A stretch of 44,577 nt of DNA from Erythrobacteraceae bacterium (GCA_027489095.1 JAIYAL010000126.1:1-44577), one strand, 5' to 3'. Positions 25,050 to 34,307 are shown, counted from the first letter of the stretch. The notes: generated by a model from the letters alone, not told the origin. Numbers and translations: made by a program.

Positions 25050-26114
25050 ATGTATCCGCTTGAAGACGGCAGTTTTGCCCCGCGCAATCAATGGTATGTT
25101 GCCGCATGGTCGCAGGAGATAACCCGCGCGCCGCTCGAGCGGGTCATTCTGGACAATCCGGTCGTGTTCTATCGCACGACGGACGGCAATGTCGCCGCGC
25201 TCGCCGCATTGTGCCCGCATCGCGGCTTTCCGCTCGCCAAGGGCGACGTGATCGCTGACGACATCGAATGCCCCTATCACGGACTGCGCTTCGGTCCTGA
25301 CGGCGCCTGCACGCTCATTCCTTCGCAGGATATCGTACCCGCCGTGTGCCGCCTCAGGGCCTACCCTGTCGCCGAACGCTGGCAATGGGTCTGGATCTGG
25401 GTGGGTGATCCTGAGCTTGCCGACGAAGCGCTGATCCCCGATCATCTCGCGGCGAGGCTGACCGATCCCGCCTACCGCAATGCCGGGGGCAACTACTTTG
25501 CGGTGCCGGGCCGCTATGTCCTGCTGCACGACAACCTGCTCGATCTCAACCATGTGCCCTATCTCCACAAGGCGACTTTCGGCGGCGACGGCGGCGGGGC
25601 GGTCCAGGTCCCGGAAGTGATCGCGGCCGAGACCACCATTTCCTGCGTCTTCACGCAGCCGGAGATCGATTGCCCGCCCTTCCTTGCCGCGTTGTTCGGC
25701 TATTCCGGGCCGGTCTCGCGCAAGTATGTCAGCTATTTCTACGCGCCTTGCCTGCACGTGATCGTCGATTCCATCAGCCGGCTCGATCCGGCGACGGGGG
25801 CGACCGAGCCGCTTGGCGATCTGCTCCACATTCATGCCGTCACCCCGGCAACCGCAACCACCGCGCACTACTTCCAGGGTGAGGGGCAGAATTTCTCGCA
25901 TACCGAACCTTGCCTCTCGGAAGCGTTCCGTTCGAGCGAGATGGTGCGGGCAGCGCTTGAGGAGGATGTCTCTGCAACGCGTCTGATCGAGCGGAGCATC
26001 GCCATGAACCGCGGTCAGCTGTCCGAGATTCTGCTCAAGGCCGACAAGGCCGCAGTGTTGGGGCGCCGCCTGCTTCAGGCGATGATCGATGCCGAGGCGC
26101 CGGCTGTGATCTGA
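25050..26114 (+). CDS. Rieske non-heme iron oxygenase (O-demethylase/hydroxylase type)
   Basis: 354 aa. Rieske cluster ligands C55-P-H57 and C74-P-Y-H77 (ALCPHRG..ECPYHGLRF), and mononuclear iron ligands in the HDNLLDLNHVPYLH segment (about 158-171). The single-component alpha subunit, its length and the PRNQWYVAAWSQEI start resemble vanillate O-demethylase/dicamba demethylase and phthalate-oxygenase groups. It would need an external reductase (ferredoxin reductase type), and none is seen nearby. Start 25050 is chosen for AAGGAGA ~8 nt upstream; an upstream TTG at 24990 overlapping the NmrA-like stop is less likely. Likely role: demethylation or hydroxylation of a methoxy-aromatic or similar ring. 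Confidence 0.85.
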   Translation: MYPLEDGSFAPRNQWYVAAWSQEITRAPLERVILDNPVVFYRTTDGNVAALAALCPHRGFPLAKGDVIADDIECPYHGLRFGPDGACTLIPSQDIVPAVCRLRAYPVAERWQWVWIWVGDPELADEALIPDHLAARLTDPAYRNAGGNYFAVPGRYVLLHDNLLDLNHVPYLHKATFGGDGGGAVQVPEVIAAETTISCVFTQPEIDCPPFLAALFGYSGPVSRKYVSYFYAPCLHVIVDSISRLDPATGATEPLGDLLHIHAVTPATATTAHYFQGEGQNFSHTEPCLSEAFRSSEMVRAALEEDVSATRLIERSIAMNRGQLSEILLKADKAAVLGRRLLQAMIDAEAPAVI

Positions 26115-26202
26115 CGGAGGCGTCTCGCGGGCCGCACAAACCCGGGGGCACTTCCGGGCGAAGCCGCGCGCCGCAATGGTTCAGACCACAATGGCTCTAA
26201 CG

Positions 26203-26241
26203 ATAACCGAGCAGCATTATCGGCATAAATATAAACAATTT
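26203..26241 (+). promoter_or_regulatory. Regulon motif, site 3 (before TonB receptor)
   Basis: ATAACC at 26203, 15 nt, CATAAA at 26224, 3 nt, AAAC at 26233, 1 nt, ATTT at 26238, then TTG. It lies in the 206-bp gap after the Rieske gene, 79 bp before the TonB receptor ATG. Elements and spacing match the copies at 11782 and 14159, so the receptor likely shares their regulator. Confidence 0.65.
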
Positions 26242-26320
26242 TTGCAACGCCAAGCCACTGCCTAAGCCGGTTCCATCAAGGAAGCCAAAGCTTCCGGACA
26301 CGGTCGGTGGAGGGCCTGAA

Positions 26321-28498
26321 ATGAGCATACGTTTACCTGCGGGCGCATGTCTTGCGACGATCGCCTTCTGCCTCGCGGCACCCGTGCAGGCCCAGTCCGC
26401 CGCCGCATCCGAGACTGCCAACGCCGAAACCGCCAGCGCCGAGACAACCGGCGTCGCCGATATCGTCGTGACCGCGCAGAAGCGCTCGGAGCGCATGCAG
26501 AGCGTGCCGGTCGCGGTCTCGGCTTTTTCGGGCGATACGCTCGCCGCCAAGGGGGTAAGGTCGATCACCGATCTCGGCGCGATCACGCCGGGGCTGGTGA
26601 TCCCGACCGCGGGCATCGGCGGCTCGCCGCGCATCCGCGGCGTCGGCACCCAGATCTCGCAAGGCGGCAACGAAAACTCGGTCGCGATCTATGTCGATGG
26701 CGTCTACTATTCCTCGCCCGGCTCGGACGTCATGTCCTTCAACAACATCGCACAGGTCGCAGTGCTCAAGGGGCCACAAGGCACCCTGTTCGGGCGCAAT
26801 GCGACCGGCGGCCTGCTCCAGATCACCACGCGTGATCCGGGCAAGTCTTTCGAAGGCAGCGCGCAGGTCGGCTACGGCAACCTCAACACCATCATCGGCA
26901 GTGCCTATCTCTCCGGACCGCTGAGCAGCGGCCTCTCCGCCGACATCTCGGTGGACTACAAGAACCGGCAGGACGGCTTCGGCAAGAACCTGTTCAACGG
27001 CCTTGACGTGGGCACGATGGAATCGCTCTCCGTGCGCAGCAAGTGGAAGGCCGAGCTTGGCGAGGCGACCAGCGCCACGCTGATTTTCGATTACAGCAAG
27101 CTCAAGGGCACCTTCCCGGCCTATCGCCCTGTTCCGGATGAGTTGCCGCTTACTGGGCAACCCTTTGCCGGCCGCAAGTTTGACGTGAATTCCGACGTTC
27201 AGCCCTTGGCCGACAATGAGGACTACGGCGTCAGCCTCAATCTCACCCACGAGTTTGCCGGGGCGAAGCTCGTCAGCATCTCGGCCTATCGCCACGGCGA
27301 TTGGAAGTTCGCGTTCGATTCCGAATCACTGCCGCTGCCGATCCTGAGCGCCAATGGCGGGGTGCCGAACAAGGCGTTCAGCCAGGAACTGCAGCTGATC
27401 TCGAACGGGTCAGGCCCGCTGAGTTGGGCACTCGGTCTCTATTACTTCAATCGCAAGAGCGGCTTCATTCCCGCGCACCTCGTCGCCCCGGCGCTCGGCT
27501 TCCTGCAGGACTTTTCTACCTACCAGGACACGGAATCGTTCGCCGGCTATGGCCAGGCGACCTACAAGGTCAGCGAAGCAACCGCGCTGACGCTCGGCCT
27601 GCGGCTGACTAGCGAGACCAAGTCTTACTTTGCCGAGGGCGTGTTCCGCAATCTCTCGCCCGCGTTCAATGTCCCGCTGGGGCCAACGTCGGACAGCAAG
27701 AAGGTGACCAAGCTCACCTGGCGGGCAGCGCTCGACCATCATTTCACCAAGGATGTCATGGTCTATGCCTCGTACAACCGCGGCTTCAAGAGCGGCGGCT
27801 ACGATCCGACCAGTGTCGCCGTAGCGTCCTATATCCGCCCCGAAGTGCTCGATGCCTTCGAAGTCGGCCTGAAGAGTGATCTGCTGGACCGCCATCTGCG
27901 CATCAACGCGGCGGGATATTACTACAGTTTCAAGGACATCCAGCTCAACACCTACCTGAATGGCCTGCCTGCGGTCTACAATGGCAAGTCCGCCAAGATC
28001 ACCGGTTTTGATCTCGATGTGACTGCCATTCCCGTGACCGGTCTCACTCTGACCGCCGGGCTCGGCTATGTGCACGACCGGTTCGACGACTTCTCCATCG
28101 CCCGGACAGCGCTTGTGCCGACCGGCGGCATCACCCAGCTCGCCAACATCAGCGCCAAGGGCAAGCGCCTGCCCAATACGCCAGACTGGACGGTCAATCT
28201 CGGCGCGGAATACAAGGTGCCGATCGGCTCGGCCAATTTCGCTTTGGCGGCGGACTATTTCCACTCGACCAAGTGGTTCAGCGATCCGGAAAACCGCCTT
28301 GCGCAGCAGGCCTACTCGCTGGTCAACGCGTCCGCCACGCTGTCATTCGCACAGGATCGCTACAGCGTGAAGGCGTGGGGCCGCAATCTGGGCAACATCG
28401 CCTATGCAAGCCAGCTCTTCCCGCAGGTCCCTGTCGCCGACGTCGTGGCCTACGCAGAAGGCCGGACGTTTGGTGTAACGCTGGGCGCCAAGTTCTGA
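26321..28498 (+). CDS. TonB-dependent outer-membrane receptor (module 1)
   Basis: 725 aa. Signal peptide MSIRLPAGACLATIAFCLAA, ending near VQA. The TonB-box-like start is DIVVTAQKRSERMQSVPVAV, then the plug domain (ATGGLLQITTRDPGKS) and a beta-barrel ending in ...FGVTLGAKF with a terminal Phe. It imports bulky or scarce compounds across the outer membrane with TonB energy. GAGGG lies 7 nt before the ATG. Its own motif-bearing promoter puts it in the same regulon as the catabolic enzymes, and it is followed after 31 bp by the CoA transferase. The ligand is likely the pathway substrate but cannot be read from sequence. Confidence 0.9.
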   Translation: MSIRLPAGACLATIAFCLAAPVQAQSAAASETANAETASAETTGVADIVVTAQKRSERMQSVPVAVSAFSGDTLAAKGVRSITDLGAITPGLVIPTAGIGGSPRIRGVGTQISQGGNENSVAIYVDGVYYSSPGSDVMSFNNIAQVAVLKGPQGTLFGRNATGGLLQITTRDPGKSFEGSAQVGYGNLNTIIGSAYLSGPLSSGLSADISVDYKNRQDGFGKNLFNGLDVGTMESLSVRSKWKAELGEATSATLIFDYSKLKGTFPAYRPVPDELPLTGQPFAGRKFDVNSDVQPLADNEDYGVSLNLTHEFAGAKLVSISAYRHGDWKFAFDSESLPLPILSANGGVPNKAFSQELQLISNGSGPLSWALGLYYFNRKSGFIPAHLVAPALGFLQDFSTYQDTESFAGYGQATYKVSEATALTLGLRLTSETKSYFAEGVFRNLSPAFNVPLGPTSDSKKVTKLTWRAALDHHFTKDVMVYASYNRGFKSGGYDPTSVAVASYIRPEVLDAFEVGLKSDLLDRHLRINAAGYYYSFKDIQLNTYLNGLPAVYNGKSAKITGFDLDVTAIPVTGLTLTAGLGYVHDRFDDFSIARTALVPTGGITQLANISAKGKRLPNTPDWTVNLGAEYKVPIGSANFALAADYFHSTKWFSDPENRLAQQAYSLVNASATLSFAQDRYSVKAWGRNLGNIAYASQLFPQVPVADVVAYAEGRTFGVTLGAKF

Positions 28499-28529
28499 TC
28501 GGCACAAATGCGCTGCTGAGAGGCACTCG

Positions 28530-29237
28530 ATGAGCAAGGTCTTCCCCGATGCGGCCTCGGCGCTTGAGGGGCTGCTGCGAAACGACATGCTTATCGCAGC
28601 GGGCGGGTTCGGCCTTTGCGGGGTGCCGGAGCGGCTGATCGATGTGGTGCACGACAGCGGTGTTTCCGGCCTGACGATTGCCAGCAACAATGCCGGCCTT
28701 ATCGGGCAGGGTCTCGGCAAACTGCTTGGCAGCCGGCAGATCCGCAAGATGATCGCGAGCTATGTCGGCGATAACAAAGAGTTCGAGCGCCAGTACCTCG
28801 CCGGTGAACTGGAGATCGAATTTGCGCCGCAAGGAACGCTCGCTGAGCGCATGCGCAGCGGCGGCGCGGGTATCCCAGGGTTCTATACCAGAACCGGCGT
28901 GGGAACCCTGGTGGCCGAGGGCAAGCCCACAATGGTGTTCGATGGCGAGGAATATCTGCTCGAACGCGGCATTGTTGCCGATCTGGCGCTGGTCAAGGGC
29001 TGGAAGGCGGATACCGCCGGCAACATGATCTTCCGCAAGACGGCGCGCAATTTTAACGTGCCCGCCGCACAATGCGGTCGGATCTGCGTTGCCGAAGTGG
29101 AGGAGATCGTCGAACCCGGCGCGCTGGGCGCGGACGCCGTTCACCTGCCTGGCATCTATGTGCACCGCCTTATCTGCGGGGCGCCATATGATAAGCTGAT
29201 CGAATTTCGAACCACGCGCACACGGGATGCGGCGTGA
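28530..29237 (+). CDS. 3-oxoacid CoA-transferase, subunit A
   Basis: 235 aa. Family I CoA-transferase alpha subunit: [25 protein letters not shown], and [54 protein letters not shown]. With subunit B it moves CoA from succinyl-CoA or another donor to an acid, such as 3-oxoadipate in the PcaIJ case. The catalytic Glu is in subunit B. GAGG lies before the ATG. It follows the TonB receptor and overlaps subunit B by one base. Family resemblance is split between PcaI/CatI and ScoA, so no gene symbol is assigned. It would hand the ring-cleavage acid product to central metabolism. Confidence 0.9.
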   Translation: MSKVFPDAASALEGLLRNDMLIAAGGFGLCGVPERLIDVVHDSGVSGLTIASNNAGLIGQGLGKLLGSRQIRKMIASYVGDNKEFERQYLAGELEIEFAPQGTLAERMRSGGAGIPGFYTRTGVGTLVAEGKPTMVFDGEEYLLERGIVADLALVKGWKADTAGNMIFRKTARNFNVPAAQCGRICVAEVEEIVEPGALGADAVHLPGIYVHRLICGAPYDKLIEFRTTRTRDAA

Positions 29238-29908
29238 TGGCCTGGACACGCGATCAGATGGCAGCCCGCGCCGCAAGGGAACTCCGCGACGGCGACTTCG
29301 TCAATCTTGGCATCGGCATCCCGACCCTCGTGGCCAATCATGTGCCGGAGGGAATGACGGTGACGCTGCAAAGCGAGAACGGCATGCTGGGCATCGGACC
29401 GTTCCCGTTCGAGGGCGACGAGGATGCGGACCTCATCAACGCGGGAAAGCAGACGATCAGCGAGCTACCACAATCGACCTACTTCGATTCCGCGCAGAGC
29501 TTCGCGATGATCCGCGGCGGCAAGATCGATGTTGCCGTTCTAGGGGCGATGGAAGTCTCGGAAGGCGGCGACATCGCCAACTGGATGGTTCCCGGCAAGA
29601 TGATCAAGGGCATGGGTGGCGCGATGGACCTCGTCGCGGGAGTGAAGAAGATCATCGTCGTCATGGAGCACTGCGCCCGTGACCGCAGTCCCAAGTTCCT
29701 GCCCACCTGCACCCTGCCACTGACCGGACGCAATGTAGTGGACATGATCATCACCGATCTTGCCGTCTTCACGCGGCGCGATCGTCAAGCTCCTTTTCAG
29801 CTTGTTGAGACGGCACCAGATGTCACTGACGAAGACGTCGCCGCTCGCACGGCAGCGTCCTTTCTGCCACTTCCTAGTACTCGGCAGGTTCGCCTGAAAA
29901 GAGCGTAA
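29237..29908 (+). CDS. 3-oxoacid CoA-transferase, subunit B
   Basis: 223 aa beta subunit with the catalytic Glu47 in [10 protein letters not shown], the covalent CoA-thioester site of this family. [17 protein letters not shown] and [36 protein letters not shown] are also typical. The ATG at 29237 overlaps the subunit A TGA (TGATG); a GTG at 29234 is an alternative start. It is the last gene of module 1. After it come ~600 bp without a functional gene. Confidence 0.9.
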   Translation: MAWTRDQMAARAARELRDGDFVNLGIGIPTLVANHVPEGMTVTLQSENGMLGIGPFPFEGDEDADLINAGKQTISELPQSTYFDSAQSFAMIRGGKIDVAVLGAMEVSEGGDIANWMVPGKMIKGMGGAMDLVAGVKKIIVVMEHCARDRSPKFLPTCTLPLTGRNVVDMIITDLAVFTRRDRQAPFQLVETAPDVTDEDVAARTAASFLPLPSTRQVRLKRA

Positions 29909-30159
29909 GGCGCTTCACCTGAGCCTGATAGTGCGGGCGCATCCCCTGAAGCTATGCCTACGCAGCGTGCGGGTTAAATCTGCCAGCCTTTTGGCGACAG
30001 ATCTGCCATCCGGCGTATTATTCCGGCGCGGCAACTTTGTCCCAATGGCCGAGACTGGTCCCGACCAATGTCGGTCAGTCACAACTGCCCCAATGACCGA
30101 CTGATTCTCCTGTTAGCCGCCATTCCACTTAGAGATATTGCATCGATCGAGCACATAGC

Positions 30160-30481
30160 TGAGTAGCCCCTTGAATTCTGGACGCCTTCGATCCTAATTT
30201 TGAGGACAGGAGGCGACCAACCTTGAGCACTCGATGATCCGATGCGGCAATTGCCACGACAGCCCCGTGGTGCAGTGATTATTCTCCTCGCGCAAGCGCG
30301 AGAGCATCCGGCGCCGGACTTACAAAAACCGCGAGGAAGCCCGGCTGGACGTGTTCGATTACGGCGAGATGTTTAAAACCCGGTGCGCAAGCAGGTCTGG
30401 AACGGGATGCTGTCGTCCGTCGCGTTCGAACGGCAGCAGATTTTGAAAGCGTAAGGCATCTAGAAAACTAGGGGCTACTCA
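30160..30481. mobile_element. 322-bp IS3-family remnant with both inverted ends
   Basis: The left end TGAGTAGCCCCT (30160-30171) is perfectly inverted at the right end, AGGGGCTACTCA (30470-30481); 17 of the first 21 positions match. Between them is only the last part of a transposase gene, so most of the element has been deleted. No clear 3-bp target duplication is seen. It separates module 1 from module 2. The adjacent stretch 29909-30159 shows no gene that I recognise. Confidence 0.7.
30224..30454 (+). pseudogene. IS3-family transposase OrfB, C-terminal fragment
   Basis: The translation recalls the end of the DDE OrfB: GNCHDSPVVQ-stop-LFSSRKRESIRRRTYK, NREEARLDVFDYGEMF, then after a small deletion near 30372 the other frame gives NPVRKQVWNGMLSSVAFERQ and QILKA-stop. 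Intact relatives read GNCYDNAVVESFFSSLKRE and EMFYNP. At least one stop codon and one frameshift make it non-functional, and the 5' portion is missing. Confidence 0.7.
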
Positions 30482-30512
30482 CGGACAAGCACTCCCGCAA
30501 GCTGCTCCGTCA

Positions 30513-31748
30513 CTAGGGTGACGCGTGGAGTTGACCGCAGATTATAAGTTGCGCGTAGTTGCGGGCAACCGACGCAGGGTCCGCTCGTGGCAGCCAGCGC
30601 CTTAACTCGGCGGCCGCGCTGATCGCTGCGTGGACCACTTCGGCGGTCAGTGCGGGATCGAGCGCGCGCACCGATCCGTCAATCAACCCCCCGACAAGGA
30701 TGCTGCCGATCCGCGTATCGAGTTGCTGGCGGGTGCGGCTGATGTGCGCGCGGTTCTGCTGGTCGGGAAGTACGCTGAACGCCGAGCCTTGCAGCAGCGG
30801 GCCACGGTCTGAAAGCTGGAAGCACACCAGCGCCCTGATGAGCGCGGCAAAGCGCTGCGCCCCGCGCACGTCCAAGGCCTCTGCCTGGTCGAGAAAGTGC
30901 CGCTGCAAATCGAAACTGCGTTCGAAACACGCGGTGATCAGCTCGTTCTTCGCATCGTTGTAATGATAGAACTTGCCCTTGGTGGCATCGAGCACGGCAG
31001 CAATTTTCTCGACTGATGCCCCCCGGTATCCTTGATCGTTGACGAGTTGCGTGGCGGCCCGCAGAAATGCCTCTGCAGTTGGATCAGATGCCGGCGGCGG
31101 CGCAGGAAGGACGGGGTCGGCACCGAGAACAATGTCAGCCCCACGGGTCACGCCATTTAGAACCACATCCGCGACAAGATGCGCTACGCGGGGATAATCG
31201 CTGGCTTCGAACCGGTGGGTCCAATCGCGATGGGCATTGAGCAGCGACAGCACCAGATGCGCGCGCAAAACCATCACCGAATGTTCCTGCGCTTTGGCAG
31301 CCGGGTCTGCAAGCAAGGCACGGATGCTGCGAAACATATCGATGTACGCGGCAAGCACCGGTGCCAGCTGGGGTTCGCCCAGCGCGAGAATGTCACTGAA
31401 CCCGATCAGTGGCCGGGCCTCGCCGTTGGCCATTGCTGCCAGTTCGCCAAGGTGCAGCGCAAACAGCCGCGCAACCCGTGCGGCGACATCGGGCTCGGCA
31501 CTGGCAGTCAGTGCGTGCACCTTGGTCACGGCGATCGCGCGCAGGAAGCATGCCGCCGCAAGATCGTCTTTCTTTCGGTAATAATAGGCAATGCCGCTCG
31601 TCACCATGCCGACATTGGCCGCAATTTCGCCCAACTGAGCGCCCTTGACACCGAGCGCGTTGAACTGCCGCGCCGCAGCATCGAGGATCGCATCCTGTTT
31701 GGCCTGCGCGGATTTGGTCCGGGCTTTTTCAGGCTTTGAATACGTCAC
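30513..31748 (-). CDS. Tandem-domain TetR regulator
   Basis: About 411 aa containing two TetR units. The first HTH is at AILDAAARQFNALGVKGAQLGEIAANVGMVTSGIAYYYRKKDDL, and the second begins after a proline-rich linker (PVLPAPPPASDP) at FLRAATQLVNDQGYRGASVEKIAAVLDATKGKFYHYNDAKNEL. Single TetR proteins are about 200 aa, so this is a fused duplication with two ligand domains. The start is uncertain: GTG at 31748 (GGTGG 7 nt upstream) puts the first HTH at a normal distance; ATG at 31856 adds 36 unlikely residues. It diverges from the module 2 operon across an inverted repeat and is likely its repressor. Confidence 0.85.
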   Translation of the reverse strand: MTYSKPEKARTKSAQAKQDAILDAAARQFNALGVKGAQLGEIAANVGMVTSGIAYYYRKKDDLAAACFLRAIAVTKVHALTASAEPDVAARVARLFALHLGELAAMANGEARPLIGFSDILALGEPQLAPVLAAYIDMFRSIRALLADPAAKAQEHSVMVLRAHLVLSLLNAHRDWTHRFEASDYPRVAHLVADVVLNGVTRGADIVLGADPVLPAPPPASDPTAEAFLRAATQLVNDQGYRGASVEKIAAVLDATKGKFYHYNDAKNELITACFERSFDLQRHFLDQAEALDVRGAQRFAALIRALVCFQLSDRGPLLQGSAFSVLPDQQNRAHISRTRQQLDTRIGSILVGGLIDGSVRALDPALTAEVVHAAISAAAELRRWLPRADPASVARNYAQLIICGQLHASP

Positions 31749-31901
31749 AAAGGGTCCACCGCCATTGGAAGCGTGCTGCGCGGTGTCATAGCCTGCAGAT
31801 ATATCTCGTAAATGGTAGGCAACAGCAAAATTTCTTTGGCGGAAGGCAAGCGGCATAAGCGCCGCTGCTTTATTGAAATGTGGGTACCCTATCTTACGCG
31901 C

Positions 31902-31944
31902 ATTTTCAAAGACAAATTGATTGATAATCCCAAAATTTGAAAAT
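31902..31944. promoter_or_regulatory. Inverted-repeat operator, TetR/TonB intergenic region
   Basis: ATTTTCAAA at 31902-31910 is perfectly repeated in inverse as TTTGAAAAT at 31936-31944, with 25 bp between the arms. It sits in the AT-rich gap between the divergent tandem TetR gene and the TonB receptor operon. The wide arm spacing would suit a regulator with two DNA-binding units. Binding is inferred. Confidence 0.5.
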
Positions 31945-32038
31945 ACGGTTTGCCTTGACGGTGGGTGGCTGGTATCCCTCCGCTGGCTGGATCGAACCAG
32001 CTCGAAGCCCGCAATGGGCACGGGGAACGGGGGGAATT

Positions 32039-34306
32039 ATGCCGACATTTAAGCAGCCTGCTGGCACAACCGGATTGCTATCTGCTGCAGCACGCCCGGC
32101 TCTGGCAGCCGCGCTGCTCGCAGCGGCAGCGCCCGCGTTGGCGGCTGCTCCCGCATTTGAAACTCGCGCACCTGAAATTCCCGCAACTGAGGCTGGCGCG
32201 CCGGATGCCACAGACATCATCGTCACCGCGCAAAAGCGCAGCGAGCGCAGCCTTGAGGTGCCGATTTCGCTGACCGTGCTCAACGACAAGGATCTGGCAG
32301 CGGTTCAGGCCTATCGATACGAGGATTATCTGGCCAAAGTCCCGGGCCTGTCGCTGATCGGTGTCGGCGGGTTTGGTTCGCAGTTGGTGGTGCGGGGCGT
32401 GACGACAGGGACGTATGCGATCAACAGTTCGGTCGCGACGTATGTCGATGAAACACCCTTCTCGTCGAACGGCAGCTCAGGCTTGTCTGCGTTTATCGCA
32501 CCGAATTTCGATCCTTATGACATGAAGCGAATCGAAGTGCTGCGCGGGCCGCAGGGCACACTGTATGGGGCAAACTCGCTTGGCGGCCTGTTCAAATACG
32601 TGACCAACGCGCCAGATCCAGCGCGGATTGCAGCTTCGGCGGATGTCGATGTCAACGCGGTCGACCACGGCGCTGCCGGCATCAACCTGCACGGCATGGT
32701 CAATGCTCCGCTGTCAGGCAAAGCCGCGTTGCGCGTGGTCGGCTTTTACGATGAGAGCCCCGGCTACGTCGATGATCCGTCGCGCGGCCTCAAGGATATC
32801 AACACATCGACCATGGTCGGCGGTCGCGCTTCGCTGCTGTTCAAGCTGGCCGATACCCTGTCTATCCGCCTCAACGCCACCTATCAGCACAGGAAATGGA
32901 GCGACAATTCAAGCATCGATGTCCTGCCAGTAACCTTCCAGCCGATCTACGGAGGGATGATCTCGGAAACACTCGTTGGCAACCCGGGCGCGGCGACCAA
33001 CCAAGTTTACAATGCCACGGTTGATTGGGATATCGGCTTTGCCACTCTGCTCTCAAGCAGCAGTTACATCGAATATGCCAGCCAGGCGCAATTCGATGTC
33101 AGCGGCACGTACGGCGCATTTCTGTCCCCGATTCTGGGTTCGCCATATGGCGCGATCATCGATCAAAAATCGGGGATGCATGCCTATACGCAGGAATTTC
33201 GTCTGACTTCGCCCACAGGCCCGAAGCTGCAATGGCAGGCAGGCGCCTATTACATGAAACAAAGCGGATTCGTGAACCAGGACACCTATCCCGTCGATAT
33301 CGCGAGCAAGACGATCGTGCGCGATTTCCCCTTCCAGCTCGGAGGTTTCTACAACGACCAGACCTATAAGGAGATCTCGGGTTTCGGCACGCTCGGCTAT
33401 AACTTTACACCAGCCTTTGATGTCAGTGTCGGGGGGCGCTATAGCCACAACAACCAGACTTTCACCGAAAACGGCTTCGGCCTGCTCGGCGGCGGCATCC
33501 TGCTCTCCGCGCCGTCATCCGAGGATGTGTTCACCTATTCGGCCGATGCGCGGTGGCGCGTAACCCCGCAAGTCATGCTTTATGGCCGCTTTGCGACCGG
33601 CTATGTCCCCGGCGGCGGCAACAACGTCCCCATCACCGCGCCCGCTACCTTGCCGCGCAGCTACAAGTCTTCGAAAACGACAAACTACGAGCTTGGCGCG
33701 AAGGGATCGCTGTTTGATAACAAGCTCACCTTCGAAGTTGCGGCCTACCAGATCGATTGGGCCAATATCCAGCTTGCGGCCTCGTATGGCGGTGTGTTGA
33801 CAACGCTCAACGCGGGCGGCGCCAAAAGCACCGGCTTTGAATGGAGCTTCGGGTTCGTGCCGGTCAAGGGGCTAACGCTAGGGTTCAACGGCTCCCACAC
33901 CAAGGCCCGGCTGAAAGAAGCCGCGCCTGCCACCGTCGGCGGCGCAGCAGGCGAACGCCTGCCCGGTTCACCCGAATGGAGCACCTCGGCAAGTGTGCAA
34001 TACGACTATCCGCTGGCTGCCCATTTCGATGGGTTCGTGGCGGCAGATTGGCAGCATAGCAGCAACCGCCTATCGGATTTCAGCGCCATCGGGGCCCGGC
34101 AAACCTTCCCCAGCTACAACATGGTCAACCTCCGCCTCGGCCTGAAATCAGCCCGCTGGACCGCCACCGCCTATGTGCGCAATCTCACCAACACGTTCGC
34201 GATTAGCAACATCAGCGCCACCACCTTGGCAGACAACTTCGGCCCGCTGGCGGCAAATATTTATCAGCCCCGCACATTCGGAATTGCGATCGGCGTGAGA
34301 TACTGA
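32039..34306 (+). CDS. TonB-dependent outer-membrane receptor (module 2)
   Basis: 755 aa. Alanine-rich signal peptide ending near PALAAA. The TonB-box-like start DIIVTAQKRSERSLEVPISL is followed by the plug (RIEVLRGPQGTLYGANSLGGLFKYV) and a barrel that ends ...RTFGIAIGVRY. The ATG at 32039 has GGGGGA upstream and places the signal peptide at the start; the ATG at 31937 would fall inside the operator. It heads a tightly packed operon with the GTG of the transporter one base after its stop. With the inner-membrane transporter it forms a two-membrane uptake route. Confidence 0.9.
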   Translation: MPTFKQPAGTTGLLSAAARPALAAALLAAAAPALAAAPAFETRAPEIPATEAGAPDATDIIVTAQKRSERSLEVPISLTVLNDKDLAAVQAYRYEDYLAKVPGLSLIGVGGFGSQLVVRGVTTGTYAINSSVATYVDETPFSSNGSSGLSAFIAPNFDPYDMKRIEVLRGPQGTLYGANSLGGLFKYVTNAPDPARIAASADVDVNAVDHGAAGINLHGMVNAPLSGKAALRVVGFYDESPGYVDDPSRGLKDINTSTMVGGRASLLFKLADTLSIRLNATYQHRKWSDNSSIDVLPVTFQPIYGGMISETLVGNPGAATNQVYNATVDWDIGFATLLSSSSYIEYASQAQFDVSGTYGAFLSPILGSPYGAIIDQKSGMHAYTQEFRLTSPTGPKLQWQAGAYYMKQSGFVNQDTYPVDIASKTIVRDFPFQLGGFYNDQTYKEISGFGTLGYNFTPAFDVSVGGRYSHNNQTFTENGFGLLGGGILLSAPSSEDVFTYSADARWRVTPQVMLYGRFATGYVPGGGNNVPITAPATLPRSYKSSKTTNYELGAKGSLFDNKLTFEVAAYQIDWANIQLAASYGGVLTTLNAGGAKSTGFEWSFGFVPVKGLTLGFNGSHTKARLKEAAPATVGGAAGERLPGSPEWSTSASVQYDYPLAAHFDGFVAADWQHSSNRLSDFSAIGARQTFPSYNMVNLRLGLKSARWTATAYVRNLTNTFAISNISATTLADNFGPLAANIYQPRTFGIAIGVRY

Positions 34307-34307
34307 A

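Noticed and set aside
24621-25901. 426-aa minus-strand ORF
   Set aside because: Antisense to the NmrA-like and Rieske genes, whose cofactor motifs are intact; no start signal or domain.
26219-26230. TTAT-N4-ATAA palindrome in regulon motif site 3 as the LysR dyad
   Set aside because: It is present only at site 3; sites 1 and 2 do not keep it, so it is not the shared element.
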